This document shows positions 1 through 8,191 of a stretch of 32,388 nt of DNA, piece by piece. The position numbers were made by a program, and so were the translations under genes. Location: assembly GCA_045644605.1 (NCBI GenBank), contig JAZRHB010000043.1, positions 1 to 32,388 on the forward strand, given 5' to 3'. Under the pieces are notes generated by a model. That model made no database searches. It worked only from the letters and a program-made list of their open reading frames with translations, and was not told where the DNA came from. Position 1 is the first letter of the stretch; the number at the start of each line of letters is the position of its first letter. The stretch comes from RGIG4103 sp045644605. GTDB taxonomy: Bacteria; Bacillota; Clostridia; RUG12999.

Positions 1-2
1 AA

Positions 3-92
3 TACCGTTTTTTTAAAGCACTTCGTTTAAGTGTTTTAAGAATTCTTCGGTGCAATCCATGGGGCAAAAGCGGGTACGACCCACTGCCCTGA
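3..92 (+). CDS. yidD: YidD, membrane protein insertion efficiency factor (C-terminal end only)
   Basis: The open frame runs in from the window edge and stops with TGA at 90-92. The last residues read LRCNPWGKSGYDPLP, the characteristic YidD tail (RCNP followed by GYDPVP). YidD is a small membrane-associated protein encoded beside yidC in most bacteria and helps the insertase work. Only about 29 codons are visible, so the start lies outside the window. It ends 20 bases before yidC, in the conserved rnpA-yidD-yidC-jag order, which supports the call despite the short length. Confidence 0.88.
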   Translation, partial: YRFFKALRLSVLRILRCNPWGKSGYDPLP

Positions 93-112
93 TTTACGAA
101 AGGTGAAGTTTT

Positions 113-1015
113 ATGGGAATTTTTTCATTTATAAGTGTACCACTCGGCTGGATAATGAGTTTTATTTACAAGTTCATCCAGAACTACGGCGTATCACTTT
201 TAATTTTCACACTTATCACAAGGATTATTCTGCTTCCGCTGTATATTAAACAGCAAAAATCAATGGCGCAGATTAACCTGCTCAAACCTAAAATGGACGC
301 GCTGCAGAAGCAGTACGGCGAAAACAAGGAAAAACTTGGCGAAGAAACTATGAAACTGTATAAAAAATATGGTGTCAGCCCGTTTTCAGGGTGTCTGCCG
401 CTTCTCATACAGTTCCCGCTTCTTATTGCTCTTTATGACGTTATAAGAAAACCGCTTACCTATATCTGGTATATGTCACAGGATACAATAAATGCACTTT
501 CCGCACAGTTTATTTCAGGTAAGGTTGCATATCCTGAAATTGAAATTTCCAGAAACCTTGTTGGTCAGTACGGTTATACAAACTTCAATTTCCTTGGTCT
601 TGACCTTGGACTTACACCTACTTTTAATCTGAATGCACCAATGTTCGGCATTGACTGGATATGGATTATCCCTATCCTTGCCGCTCTTACAACTTATCTT
701 TCAAGTAAGTTTATGAACATTGGTATTACAAAAACCGAAGAAGAAAAACAAGCGGAGGCTAATAAACGTCCTCCGAAACCGGGTGAAACCGACCCGAACC
801 AGACTGCTAATTCTATGACTAAGTTTATGCCGCTGTTAACACTTTGGTTTACATTTATCATGCCGGCGGGCATAAGCATTTACTGGATTGCCGGAAATAT
901 CCTGCAGATAATTCAGCAGTTTGCAATTAACAGATACTACGTTCCTAAAATGAAGGAAAGGATGCTACTTGAAAATGAAGAACCTAAGAACTATAGAAAA
1001 AAGCGCAAAAAGTAA
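113..1015 (+). CDS. yidC: YidC/Oxa1 family membrane protein insertase
   Basis: Inserts and folds membrane proteins, alone or with SecYEG. The 300-residue protein has the short Gram-positive layout without the large E. coli periplasmic domain. The first core helix contains the conserved arginine of the hydrophilic groove (TRIILLPL, Arg about 37). A charged cytoplasmic helical hairpin follows (about 48-85), then the SGCLPLLIQFPLLIALY signature (about 92-108) and further membrane segments near 183-198 and 243-270. The tail is very basic (KNYRKKRKK), as expected for ribosome contact. No lipobox cysteine is present near the N-terminus, unlike Bacillus SpoIIIJ. ATG at 113 follows an AGGTGA site. 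The gene overlaps the start of jag, so the two are probably translated together. Confidence 0.96.
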   Translation: MGIFSFISVPLGWIMSFIYKFIQNYGVSLLIFTLITRIILLPLYIKQQKSMAQINLLKPKMDALQKQYGENKEKLGEETMKLYKKYGVSPFSGCLPLLIQFPLLIALYDVIRKPLTYIWYMSQDTINALSAQFISGKVAYPEIEISRNLVGQYGYTNFNFLGLDLGLTPTFNLNAPMFGIDWIWIIPILAALTTYLSSKFMNIGITKTEEEKQAEANKRPPKPGETDPNQTANSMTKFMPLLTLWFTFIMPAGISIYWIAGNILQIIQQFAINRYYVPKMKERMLLENEEPKNYRKKRKK

Positions 1016-1604
1016 AGAAGAAGCAATTCGACTTGCGCTTTTAGAACTTGGACTTGACGAAGAAGACTGTGAAATAGAAGTGCTTGAAGAAGGAAGCAAA
1101 GGATTTCTTGGTCTTGGCGGAAAAGATGCGATTGTTCGCGTTACTGAAAACCCCGACCTTGAAAAGCTTGCTGTGAAGGCACTTTCAAATATGGTTGAAA
1201 AAATTGTTCCTGATGTGGAATATAAAACAACATATGCAAATAAAACTCTTAAAATTGAAATGAGCGGTCCCGATATGGGAATTTTAATTGGAAAACGCGG
1301 CGAAACACTTGATTCGCTTCAGTATTTGACATCTCTTGCTGTTAACAGAGTGTCTTCTGATTATATCAAAGTTATTCTTAACACAGAAAACTACCGCGAA
1401 AAAAGACACGACACTTTGGTACGCCTTGCAAGAAGACTTGCTTCTCAGGTTATCAAAACCGGAAAAAGCATAACTCTTGAACCTATGCGCCCCAACGAAC
1501 GTCGTATTATTCATTCTACACTTCAGAATAACAAAATTGTTCAGACAGTAAGCGTTGGCGAAGAACCTAACAGAAAGGTTATAATCGAAATCGCTGAAAA
1601 ATAA
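969..1604 (+). CDS. jag: Jag/KhpB RNA-binding protein (Jag-N, KH and R3H domains)
   Basis: Single-stranded nucleic acid binding protein of the SpoIIIJ-associated/KhpB family, tied to cell division and sRNA/mRNA binding in Gram-positives. It shows a Jag-N domain (about 5-58, with the KGFLGLGGKDA signature), a KH domain with the GKRG loop (108-111), and an R3H motif near the C-terminus (R178 and H182 in NERRIIH). The length of 211 is usual. The first codon is probably TTG at 969, which sits about 7 bases after a GGAAAGG site inside the end of yidC. ATG at 975 is the alternative, only two codons shorter. It overlaps yidC by 47 bases and ends 16 bases before gltX, implying one transcript. Confidence 0.94.
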   Translation: MKMKNLRTIEKSAKSKEEAIRLALLELGLDEEDCEIEVLEEGSKGFLGLGGKDAIVRVTENPDLEKLAVKALSNMVEKIVPDVEYKTTYANKTLKIEMSGPDMGILIGKRGETLDSLQYLTSLAVNRVSSDYIKVILNTENYREKRHDTLVRLARRLASQVIKTGKSITLEPMRPNERRIIHSTLQNNKIVQTVSVGEEPNRKVIIEIAEK

Positions 1605-1620
1605 AGTGAGGTTTTTACCT

Positions 1621-3072
1621 ATGGAAAACAAAAAAGTTCGTACCAGATTTGCACCAAGCCCCACAGGCTATATGCACATCGGCAACTTAAGAACAGCCCT
1701 TTATGCATATCTTCTTGCAAAGAAAGACGGCGGTGATTTTATCCTCCGTATTGAAGATACCGACCAGGAAAGATATGTTGAAGGCGCAGTTGATATAATT
1801 TATAACACTCTTAAAGAAGCAGGTCTTAAACACGACGAAGGTCCCGACATCGGCGGTAACTTTGGTCCGTATATCCAGAGCGAAAGAAGAGCAATTTATC
1901 AGGAATATGCACATAAGCTTGTTGAACTTGGCGGCGCATACTACTGCTTCTGCGACAAAGAAAGACTTGATAATTTAAGACAAATTCAGGAAGCTTCCAA
2001 AATCCCAACAAAATACGATGGATATTGCAGAAATCTCTCTCCTGAAGAAATCAAGGAAAAGCTTGATGCAGGTGTCCCTTACGTTATAAGACAGAAAATA
2101 CCGAAAACAGGCGTTACGTCCTTTGATGATATTATTTACGGTACAATCCACGTGGAAAACTCCACACTTGACGATAACGTACTTCTTAAATCAGACGGAC
2201 TTCCGACATATAACTTTGCAAACGTTATTGACGACCATCTGATGGGAATTACCCACGTAATAAGAGGAAGCGAATACCTCTCCTCCACGCCGAAATACAA
2301 CCTTCTTTATGAATCTTTCGGATGGGACATTCCCACATACGTTCACTGCCCGCCGGTAATGAAAAACGCAACGGAAAAGCTCTCTAAACGTAACGGCGAC
2401 GCATCTTATGACGATATTATTGCAAAAGGCTTCCTTAAAGAAGCGGTAATTAACTTTATCGCACTTCTCGGCTGGAGTCCCGGCGGCGACCAGGAAGTGT
2501 TCAGTCTTGAAGAACTGACTCAGGCATTCGACCCGAGCGGTATCAGCAAAAGCCCTGCAATTTTTGATGATAAAAAGCTTGCGTGGATGAACGGCGAATA
2601 TATAAGAAGAATGTCTCTTGAAGATTTCTGCGCTCTTGCAATGCCATATTATAAACAGGTGGTTACAAAGGATATTGACTTTATGGAACTGTCAAAACTC
2701 CTGCATACACGTACGGAACTTCTTACAGACATTCCTGAGCAGATTGATTTTATTGACGCTCTGCCGGATTATGATACTGAACTTTTCGTTCATAAGAAAA
2801 TGAAAACAACACTTGAAAATTCACTTGAAGCTTTAAACAGAATTCTTCCTGTTCTTGAAGGTATTGACAATTGGACCGAAGAAACCATTCACGAAAAAAT
2901 GTTTGAGCTTATAGCTGAAATGGAAGTGAAAAACGGACAGATTCTCTGGCCGCTTCGTACTGCAGTTTCCGGCAAACAGTTTACACCGGGTGGCGGTATC
3001 GAGCTTGCAGTTCTCCTTGGAAAAGAAGAAACAATCGCAAGAATCAAAAAAGGTATTGAAAAATTATCTTAA
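1621..3072 (+). CDS. gltX: Glutamate--tRNA ligase (GluRS)
   Basis: Class I aminoacyl-tRNA synthetase charging tRNA-Glu. The HIGH-type motif appears as APSPTGYMHIGN (about 11-22) and the KMSKS-type motif as KLSKR (about 253-257). A CxC pair near 109-111 with a further Cys near 136 resembles the zinc ribbon of bacterial GluRS. At 483 residues it has the usual length, with a helical anticodon-binding C-terminal half. The frame is open from GTG 1606, but ATG 1621 is preferred because the GTGAGG before it is its ribosome binding site. It is the last gene of the yidD-yidC-jag unit, where mnmE/mnmG is often found instead, and runs into the hairpin at 3078-3124. Confidence 0.97.
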   Translation: MENKKVRTRFAPSPTGYMHIGNLRTALYAYLLAKKDGGDFILRIEDTDQERYVEGAVDIIYNTLKEAGLKHDEGPDIGGNFGPYIQSERRAIYQEYAHKLVELGGAYYCFCDKERLDNLRQIQEASKIPTKYDGYCRNLSPEEIKEKLDAGVPYVIRQKIPKTGVTSFDDIIYGTIHVENSTLDDNVLLKSDGLPTYNFANVIDDHLMGITHVIRGSEYLSSTPKYNLLYESFGWDIPTYVHCPPVMKNATEKLSKRNGDASYDDIIAKGFLKEAVINFIALLGWSPGGDQEVFSLEELTQAFDPSGISKSPAIFDDKKLAWMNGEYIRRMSLEDFCALAMPYYKQVVTKDIDFMELSKLLHTRTELLTDIPEQIDFIDALPDYDTELFVHKKMKTTLENSLEALNRILPVLEGIDNWTEETIHEKMFELIAEMEVKNGQILWPLRTAVSGKQFTPGGGIELAVLLGKEETIARIKKGIEKLS

Positions 3073-3077
3073 CAAAC

Positions 3078-3124
3078 AAAAGGGGCTGTAGCAAAATGAT
3101 TTTCTTTTTGCTACAGCCCCTTTT
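3078..3124. terminator. Bidirectional terminator-like hairpin between gltX and aroF
   Basis: 19-base arms at 3078-3096 and 3106-3124 (GGGGCTGTAGC core) pair perfectly around a 9-base loop and are flanked by A-runs and T-runs on either strand. It lies 6 bases after gltX, and on the minus strand it would also stop transcription from aroF. It is at the same time the left end of the inverted-repeat element at 3078-3392. Confidence 0.8.
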
Positions 3125-3392
3125 GGGGCGAAAGAAAAATTGTGCAGAATGGACAAACTGAAGTCGGGAAAGGCTTTCAAAGCCTTTCCCGACCATGCCC
3201 GACGGCGTACAAAGGTACGCCAAGCGGTGAAGTTTGTTCATAGCATAAAGCAATAATATAGTGAAATTCGTCAAATGACGAATTTCTACATCTATTTTTT
3301 TATTTCATTATAAAAACTGTTAGCTTTAAACAGCTTTATAGCGAAATAATTTATTCTTTATGCGGTCTGTGCATTTTGCTACAGCCCCTTTT
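3078..3392. repeat. 315-bp structured element with 21-bp terminal inverted repeats (MITE-like)
   Basis: The left end 3078-3098 and the right end 3372-3392 are perfect 21-bp inverted copies, and a third partial copy at 3106-3124 turns the left end into a hairpin. Inside are a 15-bp-arm palindrome with a single central base (3163-3193), a 7-bp hairpin with AAAG loop (3204-3221), an outer 10-bp stem enclosing both (3150-3159 with 3231-3240, one G-T pair), and an 11-bp-arm palindrome (3263-3286). No convincing gene is present; a 76-codon minus-strand frame across it has no ribosome binding site. No clear target duplication is seen. Non-autonomous transposon, REP-like repeat or a duplicated terminator are all possible. 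Confidence 0.65.
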
Positions 3393-3409
3393 AATATCGG
3401 GAGTATTTT

Positions 3410-4438
3410 TTAAAGAACATCTGCCAGTTCATAAATGAGTTTTTCTGTCTTTTCCCATCCAAGACACGGGTCGGTAATTGATTTACCGTAAACACACTCT
3501 TCGGGTTTTGTTGCACCATCTTCAATATAACTTTCTATCATAAGACCTTTAACAATCCTTTTAATATCATTATTATGGCGACAGCTATGCAAAACTTCCT
3601 TGGCAATTCTTGGTTGTTCCATCCACTGTTTACCCGAGTTTGCATGGTTTGTATCAATAACAACCGCAGGATTACGAAGTCCGGATTTTTCATAAATTTC
3701 CGCAAGATGAATAAGGTCTTCATAATGATAGTTAGGCATTGACTGTCCGTGTTTATTCACATATCCGCGAAGTATTGCGTGTGTATACGGATTGCCGTGA
3801 CTTTCAACCTCCCATCCCCTATAAATGAATGTATGGGGATGCTGTCCGGCTGTGATTGAATTCATCATTACCGAAATATCTCCGGCGGTTGGATTTTTCA
3901 TACCGACAGGAATATCAAGTCCGCTTGCGGTAAGTCTGTGTTTCTGATTTTCAACAGACCTTGCACCGATTGCAACATAAGACAACAAATCAGACAAATA
4001 CCTGTAATTTTCAGGATAAAGCATTTCATCGGCACAGGTGAGGCCTGTTTCTTTTATAGCACGAAGATGTAAGTTTCTGATTGCAATAACGCCTTTTAAC
4101 ATATCCTCTCCCTTATTGGGGTCGGGCTGATGAAGCATTCCTTTATACCCGTCACCGGTGGTTCTTGGTTTGTTGGTATAAATTCTCGGAATGATAAGTA
4201 TTTTATCCGCTACCTTTTCCTGCACACCCCGAAGTCTTGAAATGTAATCAATAACACTGTCATCGTGGTCTGCCGAGCAAGGTCCTATAATGAGAATAAA
4301 CCTGTCATCCCTGCCGTCAAAAACCGCCTTTATTTCTTCGTCACGTTTTGTCTTTATACTTTCTATTTCAGCAGTAACCGGGTACTGCTCTTTTATTTCT
4401 TTCGGTATTGGTAATTTGCGTTTGAACTCCATATTCAT
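3410..4438 (-). CDS. aroF: 3-deoxy-7-phosphoheptulonate (DAHP) synthase, class I
   Basis: Condenses phosphoenolpyruvate and erythrose 4-phosphate, the first shikimate pathway step. The 342 residues fit the AroF/AroG/AroH (type I-alpha) family: GPCSADHD near 53-60, the PRIYTNKPRTTGDGYKG active-site stretch near 84-100, GARSVENQKHR near 158-168, and a metal-binding DTNHANSGKQW near 262-272. Its start ATG is 9 bases after a GGAGG site. It is the last gene of the aromatic operon, 20 bases after tyrA. The isozyme letter cannot be fixed from sequence alone; aroF is used generically. Confidence 0.95.
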   Translation of the reverse strand: MNMEFKRKLPIPKEIKEQYPVTAEIESIKTKRDEEIKAVFDGRDDRFILIIGPCSADHDDSVIDYISRLRGVQEKVADKILIIPRIYTNKPRTTGDGYKGMLHQPDPNKGEDMLKGVIAIRNLHLRAIKETGLTCADEMLYPENYRYLSDLLSYVAIGARSVENQKHRLTASGLDIPVGMKNPTAGDISVMMNSITAGQHPHTFIYRGWEVESHGNPYTHAILRGYVNKHGQSMPNYHYEDLIHLAEIYEKSGLRNPAVVIDTNHANSGKQWMEQPRIAKEVLHSCRHNNDIKRIVKGLMIESYIEDGATKPEECVYGKSITDPCLGWEKTEKLIYELADVL

Positions 4439-4458
4439 TTCAAGGGGCCTCCATTAAA

Positions 4459-5316
4459 CTATTTTTTATCGAATAATGCCCTACGCTTGGTTGAATGACG
4501 CATCATTTTTCTCATTCCGTCAATATCTTCAGCTTCAAGCATTGTTTTCAGTTCTTTGAATTTATCCATAAACATATCCATCTGATTAAGGAGCAAATCC
4601 TTGTTTGCCACAAAAAGCTCGCTCCACATTTCATCATTGATACGTGCAATTCGTGTCAGGTCTCTGAACGAGTCACCCGTGAATTTTTCCATATCTTCCT
4701 TATCATTGCAAGTCATAAGAGTAATGGCGATGCAATGCGTAAGCTGAGACAGAAAACCAATCATTTCATCATGCTCTTCGGGAGAAAGGGTTGTAACATT
4801 TAAAAAGCCAAGAAGTCTGCCGAGTTCAAGACACGTATTAATAGCTTCCGGTGTGTTTTTATCCGTAGGAGTAACAATATAGTTTGCGCCGGTAAACATT
4901 TTATCGGAGCTGTTTTCCACACCCGAAACCTCACGTCCCGCCATAGGATGCGCCGCAATAAATTCTACATCATCTCTTAAAATATCCTGAATTTTATATA
5001 CTATACTTCTCTTAACACCGGTTACGTCCGTTATAATTGCTCCGCTTTTTAAAAGGTTCTGATTTTCTTCAATCCACTCAACAAACACGTGCGGATAAAG
5101 AGCAAATATCACAAGGTCTGCTTCCCCGATTATACGTGCATCTGTCTCGGTTGTCCCCTCATCAATTATTCCTTCGTTAAAAGCATAATCTATAGAACTT
5201 TGTTCTTTTGTAACGGCGCTTATGTGAAATCCGAATCGTTTCAGAATTCTTGCATAGCTACCGCCTAAAAGCCCAAGTCCGACTATTAGTATTTTCTTAC
5301 TTACATCTACTATCAT
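4459..5316 (-). CDS. tyrA: Prephenate dehydrogenase (tyrosine branch)
   Basis: Oxidises prephenate to 4-hydroxyphenylpyruvate with NAD(P)+. The N-terminus has a Rossmann dinucleotide loop (ILIVGLGLLGGS, about 9-20). The catalytic-region histidine sits in AAHPMAGREVSG and a second conserved histidine in SQLTHCIA. The helical C-terminal domain of the TyrA family follows. At 285 residues there is no chorismate mutase and no C-terminal ACT domain, so it is the monofunctional short form. The ATG overlaps the aroA stop by 4 bases (ATGA), indicating translational coupling. Arogenate as substrate cannot be excluded. Confidence 0.94.
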   Translation of the reverse strand: MIVDVSKKILIVGLGLLGGSYARILKRFGFHISAVTKEQSSIDYAFNEGIIDEGTTETDARIIGEADLVIFALYPHVFVEWIEENQNLLKSGAIITDVTGVKRSIVYKIQDILRDDVEFIAAHPMAGREVSGVENSSDKMFTGANYIVTPTDKNTPEAINTCLELGRLLGFLNVTTLSPEEHDEMIGFLSQLTHCIAITLMTCNDKEDMEKFTGDSFRDLTRIARINDEMWSELFVANKDLLLNQMDMFMDKFKELKTMLEAEDIDGMRKMMRHSTKRRALFDKK

Positions 5317-6515
5317 TTTATTGTCACCTTTGCTCCAAGTTTTTGTATATCGCCGAAAAATCCGGGATAACTTTTTCTTACGGCTTCAATTCCCGAAATT
5401 TCTCCGCCGGTTTTTGAAAGAATAACCGACATTGCCATAACAATTCTGTGGTCATTATGACCGTCAAGGATGTTGCCGTTATACTTTAAATCCTGTTGTG
5501 GAACAGTTATCATATTGTCACCAAAAGCAAGTCCGCCGCCAAGCTTTTTAAGCTCTTCGTGCATTGCCATTCCCCTGTCGCTCTCTTTTGCTTTAAGCCT
5601 TTCTGTTCCCGTAAATATTGCACCATTTTTCAAAGCGGCAAGCGCAAAAAGGACCGGACCTAAATCGGGGCAATCGGAAATATCAAGTGTTGGTGTTCCT
5701 TTTGAAATTTTATCAAAATATTCTTTGTACACCTTATCTCCTTGAAGAGAGCCTTCTTTAAGGTTCCTGATATCTATTTCAGAACCGATATAATTAAAGG
5801 CATCAAGAAATGCGGCGTTTGAATAATCTCCTTCGATTTTCCCTGAATATGAGTGCAGTTTTGATTTTCTGATTACAACAGTATATTCATCTCTAAACTC
5901 TATATCCGCACCAAAAGATTTGAGTGCTGAAATTGTAAGGTCGATATATGACCTGCTTTCAAACGGAGGTATAATTTCTATTGAAGCGTCTTCCCCAAGA
6001 TAAAGGAGTGCAAAAATAAGCCCCGATATGAACTGACTGCTTATATCGCCACGTATTTTATAGCTTCCGCTTTTAAGATTTCCGCAAAGTGTTACAAAGT
6101 CCACATTCTTTTGGAACAAAAATCCATTTTCGCAGCAAAGTGTTACATAAACATCAAGTGGTCTTTCAAAAAGGCGTGTACTTCCTTTAAGAGTAACCCC
6201 TTTACCCATACAAAGACAAAGCGGAATAAAAAACCTTAATGTACTTCCGCTTTCTCTGCATTCAAGAACGGGAGCTTCTTCTTTCATAAAGTTACCGGGA
6301 TTAATGGTTACTACATCATTATCCGTAGTTACATCTGCACCAAGTGCTTTTAAACAATCAATGCTTGCAAGGATGTCTTCGCTGTAATCCACGCCCGATA
6401 ATATACATTTTTCTCCCGATAATGCGCTACCCATAAGATATCTGTGCGCCATACTTTTCGATGGCGGGGCGCTTATCTGTCCGTTTAATTTGCAAGGTTT
6501 GAATTCTGCTATCAT
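5313..6515 (-). CDS. aroA: 3-phosphoshikimate 1-carboxyvinyltransferase (EPSP synthase)
   Basis: Transfers enolpyruvate from PEP to shikimate 3-phosphate. Seen in order: PPSKSMAHR (substrate Lys/Ser/Arg, about 17-25), ESGSTLR near 73-79 where the E. coli enzyme has NAGTAMR, GDISSQFISG, DCPDLGPV with the catalytic Asp region, AKESDR, and GHNDHRIVMA near the end. Length of 400 is a little short but complete. The frame is open further upstream, but ATG 6515 follows GGAGA and starts 2 bases after the aroQ stop. The ESGST variant of the PEP/glyphosate loop is the one unusual point; from general knowledge similar variants occur in clostridial enzymes. Confidence 0.95.
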   Translation of the reverse strand: MIAEFKPCKLNGQISAPPSKSMAHRYLMGSALSGEKCILSGVDYSEDILASIDCLKALGADVTTDNDVVTINPGNFMKEEAPVLECRESGSTLRFFIPLCLCMGKGVTLKGSTRLFERPLDVYVTLCCENGFLFQKNVDFVTLCGNLKSGSYKIRGDISSQFISGLIFALLYLGEDASIEIIPPFESRSYIDLTISALKSFGADIEFRDEYTVVIRKSKLHSYSGKIEGDYSNAAFLDAFNYIGSEIDIRNLKEGSLQGDKVYKEYFDKISKGTPTLDISDCPDLGPVLFALAALKNGAIFTGTERLKAKESDRGMAMHEELKKLGGGLAFGDNMITVPQQDLKYNGNILDGHNDHRIVMAMSVILSKTGGEISGIEAVRKSYPGFFGDIQKLGAKVTIK

Positions 6516-6516
6516 A

Positions 6517-6942
6517 TTATTCTCCAACAAGAAAGTCAATGGCTTCAATATACCCGTCTGTGCCATGACCTGTAATTGTTTTTACTGCGGCAAGTCTTAT
6601 ATAACTTATCTGTCTGAAATCTTCTCTTTCCTCTACCTTTGAAATGTGCACCTCAACGGTTGGAATATTCACCGATTTTACTGCATCAAGAATTGCAATA
6701 CTTGTGTGTGTATATGCCCCCGGATTTATTACAATACCGCCTGCAGTCCCGAAAGCTTCCTGTATTTTATCAACAAGGTCGCCCTCGTGGTTAGACTGAT
6801 ATATCTCAACTTCTATGTTTTTGTTATCACAATGCTTCTGTATCCTTTCACAAAGGTCGTTATATGTTTCTTTGCCGTAATGGTCCGGTTCGCGGATACC
6901 AAGCATATTAAGATTTGGTCCGTTTATAACAAGAATTTTCAT
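6517..6942 (-). CDS. aroQ: 3-dehydroquinate dehydratase, type II
   Basis: Dehydrates 3-dehydroquinate to 3-dehydroshikimate. The 141-residue protein is typical of the dodecameric type II class: NGPNLNMLG at the N-terminus, the catalytic tyrosine in EPDHYG (about 22), the flexible loop Arg in GIREP, NPGAYTHTS (about 73-81), VEVHIS (substrate histidine, about 96-101), and the EREDFRQISY stretch that replaces the usual AREEFRHHS. The start overlaps the end of the aroE/aroK fusion by 4 bases. Confidence 0.97.
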   Translation of the reverse strand: MKILVINGPNLNMLGIREPDHYGKETYNDLCERIQKHCDNKNIEVEIYQSNHEGDLVDKIQEAFGTAGGIVINPGAYTHTSIAILDAVKSVNIPTVEVHISKVEEREDFRQISYIRLAAVKTITGHGTDGYIEAIDFLVGE

Positions 6943-8186
6943 TTTATCTGCTCCAATCGTTTTGCAAGAATATATTCTGCTTCCGCTAAAGGTGTATCCA
7001 TATCCGGCACAATTACATCCGACGAAGATTTATAAATATCAAGTCTTTCGCTATAAAGCTTTGCAAGCTTTTCGTATGTGTCGGAAAACGGTCTGTCATC
7101 TGTTGCCTGAAGCCTTTTTATATCTGCATTTATAAAAAACAGCTTGCCGTTTCGTTTAAGGCAGTTAATGTTTTCTTCTCGTAAAACTGCCCCTCCGCCT
7201 GTTGAAATAATGCGGCAGCTTTCTGATGAAACGTCGCGGATAACCTCCGTTTCCATATCTCTGAAATACTTTTCGCCTTTATCGTTTATAAGCTCTTTAA
7301 TACTGCATCCGCAACGTTTTTCGATTTCTTCATCTGTATCAACAAACTCAAACCCATCTATTTTAAGGATTTTTCCAATGGTGCTTTTGCCGCTTCCGGG
7401 CATACCTGTCAATACAATATTTTCTTTTGATGTCAGAACGCTGCAAAATATATCTTCGGCAGTTTGTTTCGGAATTTGTGTATCAAGAAATTTTTCTACT
7501 GCATAAACCGCCTGCATAACAAGCATATACAAGCCACATTCCGCTTTGATTCCTTGTTTCTTTGCATCAGAAACAAGATTTGTGGTAAGCGGATTATACA
7601 CCGCATCCACCACGCCTTCTAAGAAGGTAAATGCCGAAATATCAATCGGCCTTGATTCACAGTCGGGATACATCCCCGCAGGAGTGGTATTAATAATAAT
7701 TTCGCTGTCCGAATGGTATTTTACCGCTTCCTCATAGGTTATGCAGTTTTCCTTTTTGCTTCTGCTTACAACAAGCACAGATGCCGCGCCCATATCCTTT
7801 GCCACAACCTGCGCCGTTTTGCTTGTTCCGCCCGTTCCGAGAATAAGAACCTTTTTGCCTTTTAAATCAATGCCGATTCTTACGATAAGCGCCATCATCC
7901 CGTAATAGTCGGTGTTATATCCGTATAATTTGCCGTCTGTGTTTACAATGGTATTAACCGCACCTATACGCTTTGCAATGTCACTTACACTGTCAAGATA
8001 CGGAATAATTGTTTCTTTATAAGGGATAGTGACATTTATTGCTTTAAAATCTTTTTTCTCAAAGAACGGTTTTATTTCATCTTCAGTAAGCTCAATAAGC
8101 TCATAATCATAATCAGCAAGCCTTGCATGGATTTCTTTAGAAAAACTGTGTGTCAGTTTCTTGCCGATACAACCATACTTTTTCAT
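6939..8186 (-). CDS. aroE/aroK: Shikimate dehydrogenase-shikimate kinase fusion (AroE-AroK)
   Basis: A single reading frame encodes two pathway enzymes. Counting from an upstream ATG at 8195, residues 1-250 are AroE: HSFSKEIH substrate motif, catalytic Lys60 in NVTIPYKE, NTDYYG with Asp96, GTGGTSKTA nucleotide loop (120-128) and Gln228. Residues 258-418 are shikimate kinase: Walker A GMPGSGKST (264-272), D286/D288, FRDME with Arg312, GGG at 333-335 and lid Arg368. All catalytic residues of both halves appear intact, so both are expected to be active. ATG 8186 is preferred because AAAGGA lies 8 bases before it; ATG 8195 overlaps the aroC stop. No separate aroK is seen in the operon, consistent with the fusion supplying it. 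Confidence 0.94.
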   Translation of the reverse strand: MKKYGCIGKKLTHSFSKEIHARLADYDYELIELTEDEIKPFFEKKDFKAINVTIPYKETIIPYLDSVSDIAKRIGAVNTIVNTDGKLYGYNTDYYGMMALIVRIGIDLKGKKVLILGTGGTSKTAQVVAKDMGAASVLVVSRSKKENCITYEEAVKYHSDSEIIINTTPAGMYPDCESRPIDISAFTFLEGVVDAVYNPLTTNLVSDAKKQGIKAECGLYMLVMQAVYAVEKFLDTQIPKQTAEDIFCSVLTSKENIVLTGMPGSGKSTIGKILKIDGFEFVDTDEEIEKRCGCSIKELINDKGEKYFRDMETEVIRDVSSESCRIISTGGGAVLREENINCLKRNGKLFFINADIKRLQATDDRPFSDTYEKLAKLYSERLDIYKSSSDVIVPDMDTPLAEAEYILAKRLEQIK

Positions 8187-8191
8187 ATTTT

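Noticed and set aside
3044..3274. 76-codon minus-strand protein across the inverted-repeat element
   Set aside because: It overlaps the gltX end, crosses the hairpins and has no ribosome binding site; better explained by the repeat itself.
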